Positions 62,618 to 64,000 of a stretch of 64,000 bases of DNA are shown here, in pieces (positions within the stretch are counted from its first letter, which is position 1; each line of letters opens with the position of its first letter). This DNA is from Kluyvera sichuanensis. Its GTDB lineage: Bacteria; Pseudomonadota; Gammaproteobacteria; Enterobacterales; Enterobacteriaceae. Where the stretch lies: positions 62,001 through 126,000 of the forward strand of contig NZ_JABBJF010000002.1 in NCBI RefSeq assembly GCF_014218705.1, in the 5' to 3' direction. The notes beneath the pieces are model-generated. The model was not told the DNA's origin. It worked only from the letters and a program-made list of their open reading frames with translations, and searched no databases. Position numbers and translations under genes: made by a program.

Positions 62618-62899
62618 ATGATGAAAGAAGCGCTTGGTCTGATTGAAACCAAAGGTCTGGTGGCCTGTATCGAAGCGGCAGATGCGATGTGCAAAGCCGC
62701 CAACGTCGAGCTTATCGGCTATGAAAACGTCGGCTCCGGCCTCGTCACCGCGATGGTGAAAGGCGACGTCGGCGCGGTTAACGCGGCGGTGGATTCCGGC
62801 GTGGAAGCCGCAAAACGCATCGGCGAAGTGGTGACCTCCCGCGTCATCGCCCGCCCGCATAACGACATCGAAAAAATCGCATCGCAGCATAAAGCATGA
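62618..62899 (+). CDS. cmcC: BMC-H microcompartment shell protein 3
   Basis: A third hexameric shell subunit, 93 residues, identical to the others across most of the domain but starting MMKEALG and differing near the C-terminus ([30 protein letters not shown]). Starts at 62618 and 62621 are adjacent; GGAGAG serves either. It lies 11 bases after shell gene 2 and 53 bases before the aldehyde dehydrogenase. Confidence 0.85.
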   Translation: MMKEALGLIETKGLVACIEAADAMCKAANVELIGYENVGSGLVTAMVKGDVGAVNAAVDSGVEAAKRIGEVVTSRVIARPHNDIEKIASQHKA

Positions 62900-62952
62900 C
62901 CTGACCGGGCACGCCCCGTCTGCACTCTTTTCGTCTGATGAAGGATAGACTC

Positions 62953-64000
62953 ATGATTGAACTGGATACCGATTTGCTCTCTCGCCAGAACGCACGAGAA
63001 CTGGTGCGCAACGCCAAAAAAGCGCAAGCGGTAATGGCCACCTTTTCGCAGCAGCAAATCGACGCCATCGTGAAAAACGTGGCCCAGGAAGCGGCGCACC
63101 ATGCCGAAGCGCTCGCGAAAATGGCCGCGGAAGAGACCGGCTTCGGCAACTGGCAGGATAAAGTCCTGAAGAACCGTTTTGCCTCGCTGCGCGTTTACGA
63201 CGCCATCAAAGATATGAAGACCGTCGGCATCATTCATGACGATCAACAGAAAAAAGTGATGGACGTGGGCGTGCCGCTCGGCGTTATCTGCGCGCTGGTT
63301 CCCTCAACCAACCCGACCTCAACGGTCATCTACAAAACGCTGATTGCCCTGAAGGCCGGCAACGCCATTATCTTCTCGCCGCATCCGGGCGCACGTCAGT
63401 GCAGCTGGAAAGCGATTGAGATTGTCAAACGCGCGGCAGAAGCGGCGGGCGCACCGGCCGGCATCGTTGACGGCGTGAGCGAACTGACGCTGGAAGCCAC
63501 CTCCGAACTGATGCACAGCAAAGACGTGTCGCTAATCCTGGCGACCGGCGGTGAAGGCATGGTGCGCGCGGTCTACGCTTCCGGTACGCCAACCATCAGC
63601 GGCGGCCCGGGTAACGGCCCGGCGTTTATCGAGCGCAGCGCCGATATTCCTCACGCGGTGAAAGATATCATCACCAGCAAAACCTTCGATAACGGCGTGA
63701 TCTGCGCTTCTGAGCAGTCAATCATCGTCGAAGGCTGTATTTACGATGAAGTACATCGCGAGCTGGAAGCCCAGGGCGCGTACTTTATGAACGAAGGCGA
63801 AGCGGCGAAAATGGCGGCCCTGCTGCTGCGTCCGAACGGCACCATCAACCCGAAAGTCGTCGGCAAAACGGCGCTCTATCTGAGCCAGATGGCTGGCTTC
63901 TGCGTACCGGCCAGCACCCGCGTGCTGATTGCCGAACAGACCACCGTCTCGTCGAAAAACCCCTATTCGCGTGAAAAGCTGTGCCCGGTACTTGGCCTGT
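62953..64000 (+). CDS. cutF: Microcompartment acetaldehyde dehydrogenase (partial)
   Basis: A CoA-acylating aldehyde dehydrogenase of the AdhE/EutE/PduP group, cut by the right edge of the window after 349 codons. In the choline pathway it would convert acetaldehyde to acetyl-CoA within the shell. The nucleotide-binding segment is PLGVICALVPSTNPTSTVIYK (108-128), and the catalytic Cys251 lies in FDNGVICASEQSI. The first 30 residues include an amphipathic helix (LLSRQNARELVRNAKKAQAV), as in cargo enzymes, and could aid encapsulation. AAGGAT precedes ATG 62953. Assignment to the cut pathway rests on gene order. Confidence 0.8.
   Translation, partial: MIELDTDLLSRQNARELVRNAKKAQAVMATFSQQQIDAIVKNVAQEAAHHAEALAKMAAEETGFGNWQDKVLKNRFASLRVYDAIKDMKTVGIIHDDQQKKVMDVGVPLGVICALVPSTNPTSTVIYKTLIALKAGNAIIFSPHPGARQCSWKAIEIVKRAAEAAGAPAGIVDGVSELTLEATSELMHSKDVSLILATGGEGMVRAVYASGTPTISGGPGNGPAFIERSADIPHAVKDIITSKTFDNGVICASEQSIIVEGCIYDEVHRELEAQGAYFMNEGEAAKMAALLLRPNGTINPKVVGKTALYLSQMAGFCVPASTRVLIAEQTTVSSKNPYSREKLCPVLGL

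Overview
The window is a chromosomal segment from a motile member of the Enterobacteriaceae. Most proteins are near-identical in length and motif to Escherichia coli orthologues, and gene order over long stretches is that of the E. coli flg-murJ-pyrC-opg-csg-ghrA-phoH-efe-put-wrbA region. A chromosomal fosA, a glycyl-radical-type (choline, GRM2-like) microcompartment operon and the absence of curli structural genes point to the Klebsiella/Enterobacter/Kluyvera side of the family. I do not name a species.

Layout. 1-2.9 kb: flagellar rod and hook-cap genes (flgD partial, flgC, flgB) divergent from flgA-flgM-flgN. 2.9-6.8 kb: murJ, then the rimJ-yceH-mviM operon. 7.1-15.8 kb: a tatA/E-like gene where E. 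coli has grxB-mdtH, then yceB, pyrC, dinI, bssS, solA, yceO, trhO, lpxL, mdtG, mysB and yceK. 16-22.4 kb: osmoregulated periplasmic glucan genes opgGH and opgC, then ymdB and ymdA. 22.7-25.7 kb: the curli locus, rebuilt. csgBAC is replaced by one secreted xGGG-repeat protein of about 470 residues. csgD is kept and divergent across about 1 kb of AT-rich DNA. csgEFG is missing. 25.8-28.7 kb: ycdZ, ycdY, ycdX and ghrA. 29-34.6 kb: two identical tRNA-Ser(GGA) genes, each with its own promoter, as 170-bp direct repeats around a 5.4-kb accessory block (GT39-like glycosyltransferase, arylamine N-acetyltransferase-like protein, LysR regulator, pirin, isochorismatase hydrolase). 34.7-38.4 kb: an SfnB-like flavoprotein with a second MetINQ-type transporter, probably for organosulfur compounds. 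38.7-49.7 kb: phoH, the Fur-regulated efeUOB iron importer, and putP/putA around a control region with GTTGCA operators. 49.8-57 kb: a MATE exporter, an LprI-like protein, rutR without its rut operon, ymdF, wrbA, yccJ and a polar amino-acid ABC transporter. 57.4-61.6 kb: accessory genes (Spy-like periplasmic protein and partner, higBA toxin-antitoxin, a TetR / MarT-like / FidL-like operon, fosA). 62-64 kb: three BMC shell genes and a partial aldehyde dehydrogenase.

The most unusual system is the CsgD-linked glycine-rich protein at the former curli locus. The core genes are conventional. Intergenic spaces hold many REP-like palindromes and one ERIC element, and one REP has been absorbed into the 3' end of putP.
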